Below, in pieces: positions 42,501 to 51,754 of a DNA stretch of 64,000 nt (within the stretch, counting starts at the first letter, position 1; the number at the start of each line of letters is the position of its first letter). Source of the stretch: Ascoidea rubescens DSM 1968 (lineage: Eukaryota; Ascomycota; Saccharomycetes; Ascoideales; Ascoideaceae); the NCBI RefSeq assembly GCF_001661345.1, contig NW_017962913.1, positions 1,369,428 through 1,433,427 on the forward strand. The letters are read 5' to 3'. The position numbers and the translations under genes are program-made. The notes beneath the pieces are model-generated. The model was not told the DNA's origin and ran no database searches. It worked only from the letters and a program-made list of their open reading frames with translations.

Positions 42501-45028
42501 AATGGGCTAGAGTTGACACTTGGGTTAAAAAGGGCACCATTATTTCTTCAGAATATGACCCAACATTAGCTAAAATCATTGTTCATGGAAAAGATCGTAA
42601 CGAATGTTTGCAAAAATTACGCCAAGCTTTAGATGAAACCATTGTCTATGGTTGTATCACAAATGTTGACTATTTAAGATCAATTGCCAATTCTCAAATG
42701 TTTGCTGAAGCGAAAGTTGCGACAAAAGTTTTAGATAGCTTTGATTATAGTGCCCATGCTTTTGAAATTCTTTCTCCTGGTGCTTACACAACTGTTCAAG
42801 ATTATCCTGGTAGAGTGGGTTTGTGGAGAATCGGTGTCCCTCCTTCTGGTCCAATGGACAATTATTCTTTCCGTATTGCCAATAGAATTGTTGGAAATTC
42901 TAAAAAATCTCCTGCTATTGAAATTACTCTTAGTGGTCCAACTATTTTATTCCATAATGAGACTGTCATTTCTGTCACTGGTGGTAATGTTTCTGTTGAA
43001 GTGAATGACGAGGTTAAATCTATGTGGGAACCTACCAATATCAAAAGAGGTGACAAACTAACTATCGGAAAACTAACAACTGGTTGCAGATCATATTTAG
43101 CTATAAGAGGCGGTATTGATGTGACAGAATATCTTGGATCTAGATCAACATTTGCTTTAGGTAATCTTGGTGGTTACAATGGTAGAGTGTTAAAACTTGG
43201 TGATGTTTTGTTCTTAGGAAGTCAGCATGAAAGTGCTGTGGGAACTTTGCCTACACCTGATGCTGCACCATCATCAGTTCCATCAAATCTTATTTTAGAT
43301 CTTCCAGCAAAAGAATGGACTGTAGGTGTAACTTGTGGTCCTCATGGAGCCCCAGATTTTTTCAAACCAGAATATATTGACACCTTTTTCAAAGACCAAT
43401 GGAAAATTCATTATAATTCAAACAGATTTGGCGTCAGATTAATTGGTCCAAAACCAGTCTGGGCAAGACCAGATGGTGGAGAAGCTGGTTTACATCCATC
43501 TAACACACATGATTATGTTTATTCTATGGGAGCTATTAATTTCACTGGTGATGAGCCAGTCATTTTAACTGTTGATGGTCCTTCACTAGGTGGTTTTGTC
43601 TGTGCTGCTGTTGTTGCAGAATCAGAAATGTGGAAAATTGGACAAGTTAAACCTGGCGATCTTGTCAGATTTGTTCCAATTTCTTATGATACTGCTAGAA
43701 AACTAAAAGAAACTCAAGATAAATGTATTGAAGACTTATCAGGTAAACTTCCAACCTTAAACAAAGATAACGTTCTTTCCAAGCCTGAAAATCCTGTTCT
43801 TGCTGAATTACCAGCAACCAATAAGAATCCAAGGGTGATCTACCGCCAAGCTGGTGACCACTATATTCTTGTTGAGTATGGTGTCAATGAGTTGGATTTG
43901 AATTTAAGTTACAGAATCAATCGTTTAACTAACATGGTTGAACAAAATAAAACAGTTGGAATTGTTGAATTATCTCAGGGTGTCAGATCTGTTTTAGTTG
44001 AATATAATGGTTATGAAGCTTCTCAATCACAAATTTTAGAAACATTAATTGCATATGAAAAAGAAATGCTTAGTTTTACCAAATGGAAGGTTCCTTCAAA
44101 GATTTTCAGATTACCCATGGCTTTTGAAGATAAAAAAACATTGGCTGCTGTTACTCGTTATCAAGAAACAATTCGCTCCAATGCTCCATGGTTACCTAAT
44201 AATGTTGATTTTATTGCAAGTGTTAATAATATTAACCGTTCTGATGTTAAGGACATGCTTTATTCAGCTAGATTTTTGGTTCTAGGTCTTGGTGATGTGT
44301 TCCTTGGAGCTCCTTGTGCAGTCCCTTTGGATCCACGTCAAAGATATTTAGGAACCAAATACAATCCTTCTCGTACATTTACCCCAAATGGTACGGTTGG
44401 TATTGGTGGTATGTACATGTGTATTTATACAATGGAGTCACCAGGTGGTTATCAATTAGTTGGTAGAACAATTCCAATATGGGATAAACTTTCTCTAGGT
44501 GCTCACAGCACAAGTCCATGGTTATTAACTCCATTTGATCAAGTTGAATTCTATCCGGTCACCGAAGAACAAATAGATATCATGAGTGATGAAGCCAGTC
44601 AAGGTCGTTTCAAGGTCGACATAGTTGAAAGTGTATTTGATCATGGAAAGTATCTTGAATGGGTTCAAGAAAACATAGATTCAATAAAGGAGTTCCAAGA
44701 TAATCAAGGTGGTGAAAAAATGCAAGAGTTTAGCAGATTGATTCAAATTGCAAATGCTGAATTAGAAAAGTCTGGTGGTCCAAAAAATCTTGAAGAAGAA
44801 AAATTTCCAGAAGGAGCTGAAATGGTATACTCTGAATATTCAGGAAGGTTTTGGAAACCTTTGGTTCAAGTTGGTGATGAAGTCAAAGAAGGACAAGGTC
44901 TTATTGTTGTTGAGGCAATGAAAACAGAAATGGTTGTGAATTCACCAAAAGCAGGTAAAGTTTTCAAAATTGTTCATGAAAATGGTGATATGGTGGAAGC
45001 TGGTGATCTTGTTGTTGTGGTAGAATGA
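39527..45028 (+). CDS. DUR1,2: urea amidolyase (urea carboxylase plus allophanate hydrolase)
   Basis: A cytosolic biotin enzyme that carboxylates urea to allophanate and hydrolyses it to ammonia and CO2, letting yeast use urea without urease. The length of 1833 aa matches yeast Dur1,2 (1835). The amidase domain has the Lys-Ser-Ser triad Lys82 (VAIKDNIDV), Ser156 (SGGSSAGS) and Ser180 (TDTAGS). The allophanate hydrolase C-domain runs to about 620. Biotin carboxylase starts near 634 (VLVANRGEIAVRII) with the GGGGIGL ATP loop near 793. The KipA/KipI-like carboxyltransferase starts near 1090 (VQDYPGRVGLWRIG). The biotinyl domain has Lys1799 in VEAMKTEM. All parts are intact. A codon-by-codon scan finds no CTG in the whole gene. 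GATAA boxes upstream fit nitrogen control. Confidence 0.99.
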   Translation: MTITNNTTGWTVQEWKKFHSESTPDHSYQVLSDLLSSLAVAPADPAWISICTKSELKHQWAILQSKSDKHKLPLYGVPVAIKDNIDVKDFETTAACPSFKYSPERDSTVAKLLKNAGAIIIGKTNLDQFATGLVGTRSPYGKTPCVFSDQHVSGGSSAGSASVVARGLVPLALGTDTAGSGRVPAMLNNLIGLKPSRGLLSCSGVVPACKSLDCVSIFSTNISDAQLALDILAQPDTENDQYSSSFPSNPLLKFPTTAHSPLKIAVPSELPWYGEVENELLYKNAILDFKNNLNCQIDSIDFAPLLELAKCLYEGPWVVERYVATKEFFQSNPPSESIDPAVSSIIASSKKFTAEDCFNFEYKRQAILQKVNQIISKYPVLIVPTAPLNPTFDQIAQQPIQVNSQQGTWTNFVNLADLSALSIPTGFKINGLPFGITLISQKFNDYALLNLASQYLSALHPNRFIGSLKHKLIGDADKLISNIPKPDLSKSIKLAVVGAHLTGFELHWQLEICNASFIAETKSSSNYKLYALPKTGPVAKPGLRRVGPTESGKEITLEIYSVPIENFGKFISLVPEPLGIGSVELKSGEWVKSFICEEIGYLQKGTKDITEYGGWRNYIESTQALSKAKKKPFETVLVANRGEIAVRIIKSLKKLGIQSVAVYSDLDKYAQHVDDADIAVSLHGTTAAETYLSIDKIIKAAKSTNSQAIIPGYGFLSENADFADRCAQENIVFVGPSSNAIRKLGLKHSARAIAEQANVPLAPGSGLVKTAEEAASIAEKLEYPVMVKSTAGGGGIGLQKVDSPKDIKRVFETVQHQAKSYFGDSGVFLERFVENARHVEVQILGDGYGKAIAVGERDCSLQRRNQKVIEETPAPRLPESTRQKMRKAAEQLASILNYKCAGTVEFIYDEKRDEFYFLEVNTRLQVEHPITEMVTGLDLVEWMIFIAADMPPDFSQKIVVTGASMEARLYAENPVKSFQPSPGQLTDVTFPEWARVDTWVKKGTIISSEYDPTLAKIIVHGKDRNECLQKLRQALDETIVYGCITNVDYLRSIANSQMFAEAKVATKVLDSFDYSAHAFEILSPGAYTTVQDYPGRVGLWRIGVPPSGPMDNYSFRIANRIVGNSKKSPAIEITLSGPTILFHNETVISVTGGNVSVEVNDEVKSMWEPTNIKRGDKLTIGKLTTGCRSYLAIRGGIDVTEYLGSRSTFALGNLGGYNGRVLKLGDVLFLGSQHESAVGTLPTPDAAPSSVPSNLILDLPAKEWTVGVTCGPHGAPDFFKPEYIDTFFKDQWKIHYNSNRFGVRLIGPKPVWARPDGGEAGLHPSNTHDYVYSMGAINFTGDEPVILTVDGPSLGGFVCAAVVAESEMWKIGQVKPGDLVRFVPISYDTARKLKETQDKCIEDLSGKLPTLNKDNVLSKPENPVLAELPATNKNPRVIYRQAGDHYILVEYGVNELDLNLSYRINRLTNMVEQNKTVGIVELSQGVRSVLVEYNGYEASQSQILETLIAYEKEMLSFTKWKVPSKIFRLPMAFEDKKTLAAVTRYQETIRSNAPWLPNNVDFIASVNNINRSDVKDMLYSARFLVLGLGDVFLGAPCAVPLDPRQRYLGTKYNPSRTFTPNGTVGIGGMYMCIYTMESPGGYQLVGRTIPIWDKLSLGAHSTSPWLLTPFDQVEFYPVTEEQIDIMSDEASQGRFKVDIVESVFDHGKYLEWVQENIDSIKEFQDNQGGEKMQEFSRLIQIANAELEKSGGPKNLEEEKFPEGAEMVYSEYSGRFWKPLVQVGDEVKEGQGLIVVEAMKTEMVVNSPKAGKVFKIVHENGDMVEAGDLVVVVE

Positions 45029-46007
45029 ATAATTTAAGGATCTTTATTTACTACCAATTTATATTTTATTTTATTTTATTTTATTTTATGTATTTGTTTT
45101 ATGTATTTGTTTTATTTTTTTAACTTTTAGTTGAATAATTTTTTGGGATGTTCTGTTATGAAATATATTTTTATTATTTAAAAGTGATTTGAATAAACTT
45201 TGTATTGTATCTAATACTGAAAACGCAAGAACTTATTAAATACAATTGCTCAATTTTTTCAATTTCTCGAAGTAAAATCAATGAAAATAACCAATGATTC
45301 TTGAAAACAGTTTTTAAAAGCAATGTATGACTTAAAAGTGCACTTGAACAAGAAAGTTTTTCAGTTTATGAGAGTAAATAAAGCTTTGAAAATTTGCTAG
45401 TGTCCGTTGCCTCATCCATAATTTGTTAAATCTTTATGTTAATTTTCAATAAATATATTTTTTCTAAATTTCAATGATATATATAACGGTTTTGGTAGTT
45501 GATTTGTTGTTTTATTTTCGTCTTTTCCTAATTGAATATTGAAAATGAGTATTCCAGAGGTTGTGATTTGTCTTTAATTTACTATTGTCTGGATTATAAA
45601 TGGTTTCATCATCACTATAGCACAATTAGTGAAAAAGAATTATTCAGTTTTTAAGATGATTCAAGTGCATTTTTTTTTCTTCGATTGAGTTGAATTGCAG
45701 GATTATCTCTTTTATTTCTTTAGATCCAACAGGTTTTTATTCAAATAAACTCACAATCAATTCTTGATGATTTTTTAGAGTTGTCAAAGCTAGATGAATC
45801 TGGCTTTGTATCAAATTTTATTGTATTGAGGATAACAACTTAATCTATTGTCAGAATCCATTAAAAACTCATATAATGAACCATCTTGAAAACAAATATT
45901 TTTTTCTCAGTATTCCAAAAATTTACTAGTTGATAATTGTCGAAATACAAATAAAACTCTTCTCAGATCTCATCTTTTAGGGTAAATAATATATTTTGGT
46001 TATCATC
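45029..46007. other. gap between DUR1,2 and the decayed seipin copy
   Basis: AT-rich sequence with a (TTTTA)n run at about 45065-45090. It is flanked by the 3' ends of a plus-strand gene and a minus-strand pseudogene. I see no open frame or RNA gene. Further relics of the seipin array are possible but not visible. Confidence 0.5.
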
Positions 46008-47412
46008 TTAGATAAGAGTAAGTTTGGAGCTATTTGTGGCCAATTTGAGACTGTTATTATTCATATAATTTTGACTATTATTATTCAGGTAATGCTGACT
46101 AGTGTTATTATTAATTTTAGAAATCTCATTATTAGCTTTTTGATTTGAATTAAATATTGAATCAAAATCACAAATAATTTTTTCATTTTTTTCGTGTGTT
46201 AACATTGGAAAGGTTGTCTTTATAGTAAATGGTTTTATTCAAATTTTTTATCAGATCATCTTTACCTAAATTATTATCTAAATTATTATCTAAACCATTA
46301 TCAAGATTTTCAGATTTATCTTCCATCACAGCAGAATCAGTTTTACCAGGTTCAAAAATTCGAGTTATAGGTTTGAAGAATTTATTTCTCTCTAAAGCTG
46401 GTTTTGAAAATAGTAAATTGGTAAGTAAAGTCAAAATTGTATTAAATTTGATAATTAGTTTTTTTTCATAAACATTGATTAGTAGAACAAAAGTAAACTC
46501 GACAATATAACCAAATAAAATTTCTTAGTTGCAAATTTGCTCTGTTGAAATAATAAATCTAATTGAGAATTTTTGAGTAATATATTTTTCTTATCAAATT
46601 CGATTAGCAAATTGTAGTCTTGTAAAAATATGGCATCAGTAGCAGTTCCTAGCTTAGCAAATTGGTTTAGAGAAATAAAAGCAATAATATCGTCATGAAA
46701 CTCAATTTCTGCATCAAACAAGTCAATCCTATAATTATAATGAGTATTTAAAAGAAGTTTAGGATTTAAAGATCGAATGAAGGATTTCTTAATTGAAAAG
46801 AATACTAATTGCTTGGGACGTCTTCTAAATAAAGGAATTGAGTCCCGAGAGTGCAAAGAAAAGAGTCTTTTATTATTTGTTGCTGGCCATACTCTCTCAT
46901 TTGTTTTCTTTCTGATATCATTATCTTTATCATTATCTTTATGATCGTTTCTAACGCTGTTATCACTCAGGAAATCGTCTCGATTAGCTTTTAAACTATC
47001 GATAAACTCATTCGATACAAAAGAAAGCTTTACCATAACTGGTTCGTAATCGACGTCACATTGATCTTTAAAATTTGGCAAAACATCTTCAAATTCTAGC
47101 TTAATTTTTAAAAGTTTCGTTAAATCAAAATACTTGTAGTGCTTTCCATTTAGACCTGATTCTCGTTTGCGAAAAACTCTTGCTAAGTCCTAATAAGATA
47201 AATGGGGATTTATCGTTTGATTCATAATTAAAATTTAAAGGTATTATTTTTGAGGCCAAGTTTGTGAAATCAAAGATTTTAGTTAATTTTATATTGTAAT
47301 ATATCTGAGAAAAATCCAATTGGATGATTTTAAGGGTTTCATTATTTAAATGATAGTTGATTTTTTGTTGATTTTTTGACCAGGTTATATCTGTGATGAA
47401 AAACGACTTCAA
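46008..47412 (-). pseudogene. decayed seipin-like paralogue (third copy of the array)
   Basis: Several minus-strand frames together resemble the intact paralogue at 48079-50250. The first part (to about 47190) ends with ASKIIPLNFNYE and SPFILLG. After a frame change near 47190 the second part has KYFDLTKLLKIKLEFEDVLP, EPVMVKLSF, RVWPATNNKRLFSLHSR, YRIDLFDAEIEF and YNLLIEF. Near 46480 a second frame change precedes the former second membrane segment (LINVYEKKLIIKFNTILTLL). A third frame near 46183-46205 holds tail remnants (CDFDSIFNSN, compare FDFDFSSNVS in the intact copy). The N-terminal membrane segment is also not recognisable. At least three breaks make a functional protein unlikely. An alternative is an exon-intron gene, but no good splice sites were seen at the breaks. 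Confidence 0.72.
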
Positions 47413-47959
47413 ATTGTTTCAAAAAGAAAAATAATGAAAAAAAACAACTGGGAGTAAACATGTTAATAGTAAACTGGATAGATGAATATGACTTTTGAAG
47501 AACAATTATTTTGGAGTCTATGTTGGCAAAGTCAAAAAGAACAATTGGACAGTTTTCTTGTTGAATCGATAAAAAGAGATATTTGTAAATTGGTTAAAAA
47601 CCAAGGAAATTCCCCAAAATTATTCATAAAAATGACAATACCATAAAATGCATTTTTATATAGTTGAAAAGCTATTTAGTTTTGATTTACTTTCAATCTA
47701 TACTTTTCCAGGTCCTAAGTTTCGATAAATACTATTTCGAAATAATTATTTATGAAACTGGAAACTGGTTTCTATTACTGTTTATAAATGGTTTAAATAA
47801 ATTACATATAAAATCCAAATAAAAAAGCCAAACATTGAGTGGTTCTATTGATCTTTTGCTAACTATTCAGCAAATGTGCGAGAATTATTCAAAGTTCCAA
47901 AAATAACTAAGAAAAAACTTCCTATTTAGAAAAGAAAACCATCAAAATCAGAATTATCA

Positions 47960-48056
<97 letters not shown>

Positions 48057-48078
48057 CAACAGCAAATACAAGTTTCAA
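47413..48078. other. spacer between seipin copies 3 and 2
   Basis: AT-rich spacer containing a long AAT microsatellite (47961-48054). A 54-codon plus-strand frame from an ATG at 47482 to 47646 has no recognisable features and is not claimed. Copy 2's 3' end lies at the right border. Confidence 0.5.
47961..48054. repeat. (AAT)n microsatellite, about 31 copies
   Basis: A 94-bp uninterrupted AAT trinucleotide run lies in noncoding DNA just downstream of the intact seipin paralogue's stop codon. It is the longest perfect noncoding trinucleotide repeat in the window. Elsewhere AAT runs of this kind are found inside genes as Asn tracts, for example at 25116-25160. Confidence 0.95.
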
Positions 48079-50250
48079 CTAAATTAAAAGAAGTGAAAAA
48101 TCATTGGAAACCAACACATCATCGTTGATTAAATCATCATTATTTTTATCATTATTGCTATTAGAAGTTGATGAACATTTGTGTTTATTTTGGATTATGA
48201 AATTTTGATTTGTAGTAATGTTTTTCAAAACTGAAAGATTAAGCTGCGGATTTAACATAGCATGAATTGTGTTTTGGAGATCAATGTCTTGCTTTGGATT
48301 AGATTTGTTGCTTTGAACTGGTTTATGACTGCTCTCAGAATAATCAGGATACTCAGCTTCTGCAAATCTTGAAGTGAGAGTATCTTTCGCTGGTTGTAGA
48401 GCTTGTTTAGAACGAGCTCCCCTGATTCTTGGTTTGCAACATTCTTGCTTGATGGGCTTTGAATCTGGTGAAAAATCAGTGGGAGAGTGCTTATTATTAT
48501 CATTTGATGGCAAACTATTTCTAGATTGCAGAGAGGTAAATGAATTTGAACTCTCTTTATATTGGCTGCAATTAGTTATAGTATCTGCTCTAGGGATTGT
48601 GTTCACATCATTCTTTTCTGCAGCATTAATATTGCTCTGATCATTTGGAGCATTTAAAGAATTTAGAGCACTTGTGGAGTTGGAAAACTGACCAGCGAAA
48701 GAGCTGTTGATGTTGAAGGATTTTAAAGGATCAGAAATACTCTCATTAGAATCTAAACTACTATCATTTGAAACATTGCTACTAAAATCAAAATCAAAAA
48801 TAACTTGGTTTAAAACAGTGTGAGCTCCTTTTGTAGTGTTATCTTGTGCAATCTGTGAAGTGTATGGTAGTGTTAAGTTGGGACCATCAGTTAGTGTAAC
48901 TTCAGACGTATTTGAAACCAAATCCAACCCATTTTCTGCTAAGAGTTCAAAATTATTTTCTTCAATTGCTGAATCGTCATAATTGAATGTTCCAACATGA
49001 TTAGCTCCATGAAAAGTAGTTATTGAATTATTATCAGTCCTGAAGTTATCATTATTGTCTTTTGATTTTGTACTTGAAGTGGAGAGAGAAGCAACTGTTG
49101 AATAAATTTTCAGTTTCAAATTATTGCCAACTCTCGAATTTCTTTGAGGGGTTCTATTTTGATCAGTTACATTGTTTCCTTTGTGAGTTATAGATAGTAA
49201 AATTTCATTATCCGATTCGTTTGACAGACCATTGGTATCTGAATTATAATCGATGCCATTGGCCATTTCATTGTAAATTTCTTTGGAATCAGCTTCTTTG
49301 AAATTAAGAATTAAAATGGTTTGTTGAAAAATCTCGATAGCTTTAAAACTGGGTATTGATATTAAAAATTTGATAAGTGAGATTAATGTTGTATTAAGCT
49401 TTAGGATTAGAATTTCCCCATAAACATAAACTATTTGGAACCAAAAGAGAGCTGATAGTGTAAATATATAAAATTCCCAAGTTGTATTATTTTGATTGTG
49501 AAATGACAAATTTAAGGTAGAGTCTATGATGAGTAAATTGATTTTATTGAATTCAATTATTAGGTTATAATTATTTGTGTATGCTTGGATAGGATTGGTC
49601 TCGATTTCTTTAAAAGACCATTTGATAAAGGAATTGAAAGCAAGAAAATCACTAAACGAGTCAATATTTTCGTCAAACAAGTCTATATTGTATTTACGAC
49701 GACGATTAGGAATGAGAGAATGAATAAATGATTTTTTGGTTACAACAAACACTGAAGAATCGTCGTACTCAAGCAGAGAATGGTTTTGTTTAGAATCAAG
49801 CGAGAAAGAGTTTTTGTTCTCAGTTATTGGCCAAATTCTGATGTTGTTCCAATCTTTTTCTGTATTAATATTGTGAACAGGTTTTAAATTGTGAAGAAAC
49901 TGGTTTGGTATAATGGATAGTTTAATCATAATGGGTTCATTTTGAACATAGTGATAATCATTTGAGTTTGGTAAAAGATCAAGGAATTTTAGGTTGATGT
50001 TATAAATTTGATTTAAATCAAAGTGAGCTTTTAGTTTTGGAATATATAAGGTGTTTTCTAAATTCAATAGTATAAAGGGAGGATTATCAATTGATTCATA
50101 GTTAAAATTCAAATGTATTGTCTTTGAAGCAAATTTTGTGAAAGAGAGGATATTAGATAAAGTTATGAGTAGTATGAAGAGTATGTAGGGGATAAAGTAT
50201 ATTACTAGATATTGGAGGATTATCAACTCCAGCAAAATTGAAAATTTCAT
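48079..50250 (-). CDS. seipin-like paralogue with long C-terminal extension
   Basis: Seipin is an ER protein that organises lipid-droplet assembly sites. The 723-aa product has a first membrane segment at about residues 6-33, a lumenal domain, and a second hydrophobic stretch at about 275-320. Lumenal motifs shared with the neighbouring canonical seipin are LNFNYES, FILLNLENTLYIPK, NQIYNINLKFLDLLPNSND, EPIMIKLSII, WPITENKNSFSLDS, YNIDLFDEN and YNLIIEFNKINLL. After residue about 330 comes an extension of nearly 400 residues, Ser/Asn/Asp-rich, absent from S. cerevisiae Sei1 (285 aa); it ends with a cluster CCKPRIRGARSKQAL and a hydrophobic SLLLI. The reading frame is intact. Similarity to copy 3 is greater than to copy 1. 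The seipin call is by motif order, not by catalytic residues. Confidence 0.7.
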   Translation of the reverse strand: MKFSILLELIILQYLVIYFIPYILFILLITLSNILSFTKFASKTIHLNFNYESIDNPPFILLNLENTLYIPKLKAHFDLNQIYNINLKFLDLLPNSNDYHYVQNEPIMIKLSIIPNQFLHNLKPVHNINTEKDWNNIRIWPITENKNSFSLDSKQNHSLLEYDDSSVFVVTKKSFIHSLIPNRRRKYNIDLFDENIDSFSDFLAFNSFIKWSFKEIETNPIQAYTNNYNLIIEFNKINLLIIDSTLNLSFHNQNNTTWEFYIFTLSALFWFQIVYVYGEILILKLNTTLISLIKFLISIPSFKAIEIFQQTILILNFKEADSKEIYNEMANGIDYNSDTNGLSNESDNEILLSITHKGNNVTDQNRTPQRNSRVGNNLKLKIYSTVASLSTSSTKSKDNNDNFRTDNNSITTFHGANHVGTFNYDDSAIEENNFELLAENGLDLVSNTSEVTLTDGPNLTLPYTSQIAQDNTTKGAHTVLNQVIFDFDFSSNVSNDSSLDSNESISDPLKSFNINSSFAGQFSNSTSALNSLNAPNDQSNINAAEKNDVNTIPRADTITNCSQYKESSNSFTSLQSRNSLPSNDNNKHSPTDFSPDSKPIKQECCKPRIRGARSKQALQPAKDTLTSRFAEAEYPDYSESSHKPVQSNKSNPKQDIDLQNTIHAMLNPQLNLSVLKNITTNQNFIIQNKHKCSSTSNSNNDKNNDDLINDDVLVSNDFSLLLI

Positions 50251-50668
50251 TATTTATTAGTAATGCTATTGGTTTTATTGAAGTATTAAAAAGTGGGAAC
50301 GTTTTGATTGATAGATTGAATAGTAAATATATTTATTGTCCATTGGAAGCTCATAGAGAAATTAAAACTAAATCAAAGATTAAGGAAATATTACATTATT
50401 ATTACAATAATGAGATATAACACAAAGAATGAGTAACAGTTAACCAAAAAAAAAAGGAATAATCAAAATCATTTTACAATAGAGAGATTAATTGAGATAA
50501 TCGAATGGAAGCTAAAAAATTGGATAAATTAAGGAGAGTTTTTAGAGGCTACTTGAGTGAAACAATTTTAGATCAAGATTTAATCAGAGTTAAACTATTT
50601 CAAAATTGATCAAAGTCAAAATTTAAACTATATACGATGAAAGTAGATTTAATTAATTCTATAATATA
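50251..50668. other. spacer between seipin copies 2 and 1
   Basis: AT-rich spacer holding the copy-2 promoter and the copy-1 3' end. A 60-codon plus-strand frame (50238-50420) overlaps the copy-2 start and shows no recognisable family. Nothing is claimed. Confidence 0.5.
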
Positions 50669-51754
50669 CTAATGTTTTGAGAGAATAGTATTTGAGTTCC
50701 TAGATCTAGTGTTTTTGTAGTAATTGAAAGAGATGATGAATAATAAGTAGATCAAGATGGAGACGAACCAAATTAGGGAGATGCCAGTGATATAGGAGAA
50801 TACTTTAAAGTTATGGAGATAATATCTTAAACCTTTATAATTTAAATTGATTTTCAAAATTGAATTTATGTTATCTAAGATGATATTTGGGTTGTTGAAT
50901 TCAATTAAAACCGAAGAATTTTTCAAAAATGGCAAGTTTTTGATATCAAATTTGTAATCCCTTAATAAGTCTAAGGAGTAAGAGTTCAAGTTCAAATCAT
51001 TATGATGATTTTTGCTGTTGAAACTAGTGAAATAATTGATCAAGTTATTTGGAAAATTGTAAATTATTGGAGGTAAAAAGGATTTCAAAATTGGGGGTAA
51101 GAACTGGTTTTCAATAACATTATTATTGTTGTTGATACCATTGTAGTTATTATGGTTGTTTTGAGTGTTTGAACAGGATACTAGGAAGTTGTGGAGTATC
51201 GAAACCAATATGTTGCCATTGTTATTAAGATTGTCGTTGACGAGAATAGAGCTGGTTAGAGGCCATGAATTCACGATCTGAGAGGCCCTTGCATAGTCGG
51301 TATTGTCGTTGTTGTAATGTTCATGAGTGTGTGTAAAGTCTCTGTTTTTGTTATTGTTCAATTGATAGTTTAGAACCAAGTCGTCCACAAGTTCGTTGTT
51401 CAAAATGGAAAACTTGATCATCAAAGGCAAGTAGGCGAACTTACTGAAATCGCAGTAGGACTGGAAGTTGAAATTGAAGTTGTAGTGGTTGTTGAAGGTG
51501 ACAAGGTTTAGAATGCTGTCCTCTATGTGGTTCAAGTCGACCAACACAAAGGGCGAGACCCTGTTGTAGATATACTCATAGTTGAAGTTCAAGGGAACGA
51601 TGATGGTGGGAATCGGAAGAAGATAGTTGTAGATCTTGTCAAAGAGGAAGAAGGACCAAAACAGAAGCACTAGGAAGATGGAAACGCCGGCCACAAAGGA
51701 GTAGAGGTATGCCCTCGTCACAGTGAAGGGAAGGCTGTAGCTGAAGAAGAACAT
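50669..51754 (-). CDS. SEI1: seipin (lipid-droplet biogenesis protein)
   Basis: An ER membrane protein acting at ER-lipid droplet contact sites. The 361-aa product has the seipin layout. The short N-terminal tail is followed by a membrane segment (VAGVSIFLVLLFWSFFLF) at about 20-37 and LLPIPTIIVPLNFNYEY, comparable to yeast VVPLN. Then come the beta-sandwich core strand FNFNFQSYCDFSKFAYLPLM and LDLLRDYKFDI. The final stretch INLNYKGLRYYLHNFKVFSY runs into a second membrane segment ITGISLIWFVSILIYLLFI. In yeast Sei1/Fld1 the equivalent end reads RMNFEQGLRN followed by FLSYIIGISIF, which is a close match. Asn-rich loops account for the extra length over 285 aa. It is divergent from YET3, another ER protein, with 206 bp between starts. 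Confidence 0.82.
   Translation of the reverse strand: MFFFSYSLPFTVTRAYLYSFVAGVSIFLVLLFWSFFLFDKIYNYLLPIPTIIVPLNFNYEYIYNRVSPFVLVDLNHIEDSILNLVTFNNHYNFNFNFQSYCDFSKFAYLPLMIKFSILNNELVDDLVLNYQLNNNKNRDFTHTHEHYNNDNTDYARASQIVNSWPLTSSILVNDNLNNNGNILVSILHNFLVSCSNTQNNHNNYNGINNNNNVIENQFLPPILKSFLPPIIYNFPNNLINYFTSFNSKNHHNDLNLNSYSLDLLRDYKFDIKNLPFLKNSSVLIEFNNPNIILDNINSILKINLNYKGLRYYLHNFKVFSYITGISLIWFVSILIYLLFIISFNYYKNTRSRNSNTILSKH

Noticed and set aside
47482-47646. 54-codon plus-strand frame in the seipin spacer
   Set aside because: Its composition looks protein-like, but it has no family match, no clear promoter, and is too short to support from sequence alone.
50238-50420. 60-codon plus-strand frame overlapping the start of seipin copy 2
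   Set aside because: Antisense to a real start region; no recognisable features.
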